Shown here one piece after another: positions 5,522-6,748 of a DNA stretch of 6,748 nucleotides. A program made the position numbers and the translations under genes. Position 1 is the stretch's first letter. Each line of letters begins with the position of its first letter. The stretch lies in the NCBI GenBank assembly GCA_013042695.1, contig JABDPQ010000534.1:1-6748 (forward strand), written 5' to 3'. Origin of the DNA: Desulfobacterales bacterium (lineage in GTDB: Bacteria > Desulfobacterota > Desulfobulbia > Desulfobulbales > Desulfocapsaceae). The notes under the pieces are model-generated. The model saw nothing but the letters and a program-made list of their open reading frames with translations, made no database searches and had not been told where the DNA came from.

Positions 5522-6034
5522 TTAGGCAGTAATTTCTTCGACCGACTTTCCTCTTAATTCAGCGATCTTTTGAGCAGATCTCAGTCTTCTCAGGCCATCG
5601 AGGGTAGCCTTTACCATGTTGTGAGGGTTATGTGACCCGAGACATTTAGTCAGAATATTGTTCACGCCGGCAGCCTCAAGAACCGCCCTGACAGGTCCCC
5701 CGGCAATCACGCCGGTACCATCTGACGCAGGCTTGAGAAGAACCTTGCCGGCGCCGTATCGACCGATAATTTCATGCGGCACGGAAATGTCCGTCAAAGA
5801 AACCGCCATCATGTCCTTGCGTGCTCTCTCGATACCCTTGCGAATTGCCTCAGGAACCTGGTTTGCCTTACCCAGGCCGTAACCGACTTTTCCTTTACCA
5901 TCCCCAACAACAACAATGGCACTAAAGCTGAAACGACGTCCGCCTTTGACAACTTTTGCGACCCTGTTGATATATACAATCTTTTCTATTAGTTCCTCAG
6001 TTGCTTCACTTTTGGAACGCTTAAATTCAGCCAA
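5522..6034 (-). CDS. rpsE: 30S ribosomal protein S5
   Basis: S5 lies on the solvent side of the 30S subunit next to S4 and S8, affecting decoding fidelity and mRNA unwinding; its loop near VVKGGRRF is where spectinomycin resistance changes map in E. coli, and here it looks wild-type. The 170 residues carry the N-terminal double-stranded RNA-binding-like domain (about 14-80) with [20 protein letters not shown] (31-50). The C-terminal domain has [19 protein letters not shown] (102-120) and [16 protein letters not shown] (133-148), and the protein ends [10 protein letters not shown]. The start is TTG at 6034-6032: the frame upstream reaches a stop at 6059-6061 with no ATG, GTG or other start between, and [10 protein letters not shown] is the expected N terminus. 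The ATG at 6047-6045 is out of frame. It follows rplR by 24 bases. Confidence 0.97.
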   Translation of the reverse strand: MAEFKRSKSEATEELIEKIVYINRVAKVVKGGRRFSFSAIVVVGDGKGKVGYGLGKANQVPEAIRKGIERARKDMMAVSLTDISVPHEIIGRYGAGKVLLKPASDGTGVIAGGPVRAVLEAAGVNNILTKCLGSHNPHNMVKATLDGLRRLRSAQKIAELRGKSVEEITA

Positions 6035-6046
6035 TGGGCACCCCCA
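6035..6046 (-). promoter_or_regulatory. G-rich Shine-Dalgarno fixing the TTG start of rpsE
   Basis: TGGGGGT (6040-6046) stands 5 bases before the TTG, or 6 bases if counted from its GGGGG core (6041-6045). It is the extended consensus TGGAGGT with one A-to-G change, which can still pair as G-U with 16S rRNA. It supports TTG as the start. Confidence 0.72.
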
Positions 6047-6058
6047 TACGTTACAAAA

Positions 6059-6424
6059 TTAAAATTCCAACCCGCCTTCACGAGCTCCTTCTGATAGAGC
6101 TTTAACACGCCCCTGATAAATATAGCCGCCACGATCAAAAATCACTCTATTGATCCCTGCAGCTTTGGCACGTTCAGCAATTGCCATACCAATTTGTTTG
6201 GCTGCTGAAGCTTTACCTTTTTCTTCACTCTTTTGATATGCCTTGTCTACCGTGGACATCGAGACCAGAGTCGTTCCAGCTGCATCATCAATGATTTGCG
6301 CATAGATGTGTTTGCTGCTTTTGAAAACTCTCAAACGGGGTCGCTCACTCGTACCTACTAAATTTTTACGTATTCGCCGTACCCGCTTTTCCCGTGCAAT
6401 GCTCTTGGGACTTGTTTTTGCCAT
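6059..6424 (-). CDS. rplR: 50S ribosomal protein L18
   Basis: L18 binds 5S rRNA and, with L5, anchors it to the central protuberance of the 50S subunit. The 121 residues start with a basic tail (MAKTSPKSIAREKRVRRIRK), then SERPRLRVFKSSKHIYAQII (26-45), the start of the conserved fold. GINRVIFDRGGYIYQGRVKA (90-109) and the terminal EGAREGGLEF follow, all strongly conserved in the family. ATG at 6424-6422 is preceded by a weak GAGAT. It lies 46 bases after rplF and 24 before rpsE. Length and ends are normal. Confidence 0.97.
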   Translation of the reverse strand: MAKTSPKSIAREKRVRRIRKNLVGTSERPRLRVFKSSKHIYAQIIDDAAGTTLVSMSTVDKAYQKSEEKGKASAAKQIGMAIAERAKAAGINRVIFDRGGYIYQGRVKALSEGAREGGLEF

Positions 6425-6470
6425 TGTTATATCTCAACCAATGAAATTAGATTCACTATTTAACCGTTTC

Positions 6471-6748
6471 TTAAACAGCAGCCGCAGCGCCCGTCTTGCC
6501 GGCTTTACGGACAATATGTTCGTCTTCGTAGCGAATGCCTTTGCCCTTATAGGGCTCTGGCTTGCGAACCGAGCGAATTTCTGAAGCTGTCATTCCTAAA
6601 ATTTCCTTGTCTATCGATTCAAGGGTAATTTTGGTATTATTTTCTACAACACCAGTAACGCTATCAGGTAGTTTAAATTCAACAGGGTTTGAATAACCAA
6701 CTGTTAACGATAATGTCTTTCCTGAAACACTGGCACGGTAGCCAACAC
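6471..6748 (-). CDS. rplF: 50S ribosomal protein L6, C-terminal part (5' end outside window)
   Basis: L6 binds 23S rRNA near the sarcin-ricin loop and the factor-binding region. The window holds the last 91 residues and the TAA at 6473-6471; the family is about 177-180 long, so roughly the first half is off the right edge. The visible part starts [20 protein letters not shown], the second L6 repeat, and continues with [19 protein letters not shown]. It then reaches the C-terminal signature [20 protein letters not shown]. It ends with GKTGAAAAV, an alanine-rich finish where many relatives end in lysines. It precedes rplR as in the standard spc operon. Confidence 0.95.
   Translation of the reverse strand, partial: VGYRASVSGKTLSLTVGYSNPVEFKLPDSVTGVVENNTKITLESIDKEILGMTASEIRSVRKPEPYKGKGIRYEDEHIVRKAGKTGAAAAV

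Overview
The window is a contiguous piece of a bacterial ribosomal protein super-operon (spc plus alpha type). Every gene lies on the minus strand, so transcription runs from high to low coordinates. In transcription order the genes are rplF (5' end cut off), rplR, rpsE, rpmD, rplO, secY, map, infA, rpmJ, rpsM, rpsK, rpsD and rpoA (3' end cut off). All thirteen were identified from their translated products, and none shows a frameshift or an internal stop. No RNA gene, mobile element, CRISPR array or phage gene was seen.

The organism is a bacterium of moderate GC content. The order secY-map-infA-rpmJ-rpsM-rpsK-rpsD-rpoA has no adk between secY and map. That order, a zinc-type (four-cysteine) S4 and L36, and an RpoA with an N-terminal RNW-(H/R)-ELI-(K/R)-P segment before the usual domain together suggest a deltaproteobacterium (Desulfobacterota), possibly of the Desulfobulbales. 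This is an inference from gene order and remembered family sequences; no search was run.

Layout: positions 6748-4811 hold large- and small-subunit proteins L6, L18, S5, L30 and L15. Positions 4738-2316 hold the translocon channel SecY, methionine aminopeptidase and initiation factor IF-1. Positions 2304-677 hold L36, S13, S11 and S4. After a 180-base spacer, the longest gap here, rpoA runs from 496 off the left edge. Other gaps are 0 to 83 bases, which fits co-transcription and translational coupling. The products form one work line: ribosome parts, initiation factor, RNA polymerase alpha, the channel that accepts nascent membrane proteins, and the enzyme that trims initiator methionine.

Nothing here looks like a wholly new system. 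The details worth a second look concern translation signals. Three ribosomal genes (rpsE, rpsM, rpsD) have TTG as their only possible start, each behind a strong Shine-Dalgarno sequence, and map starts at GTG. The rpoA leader carries a perfect 12-base inverted repeat that pairs with codons 32-35 of rpoA and encloses its ribosome binding site. The rpsE-rpmD gap holds an AU-rich hairpin followed by a U run.
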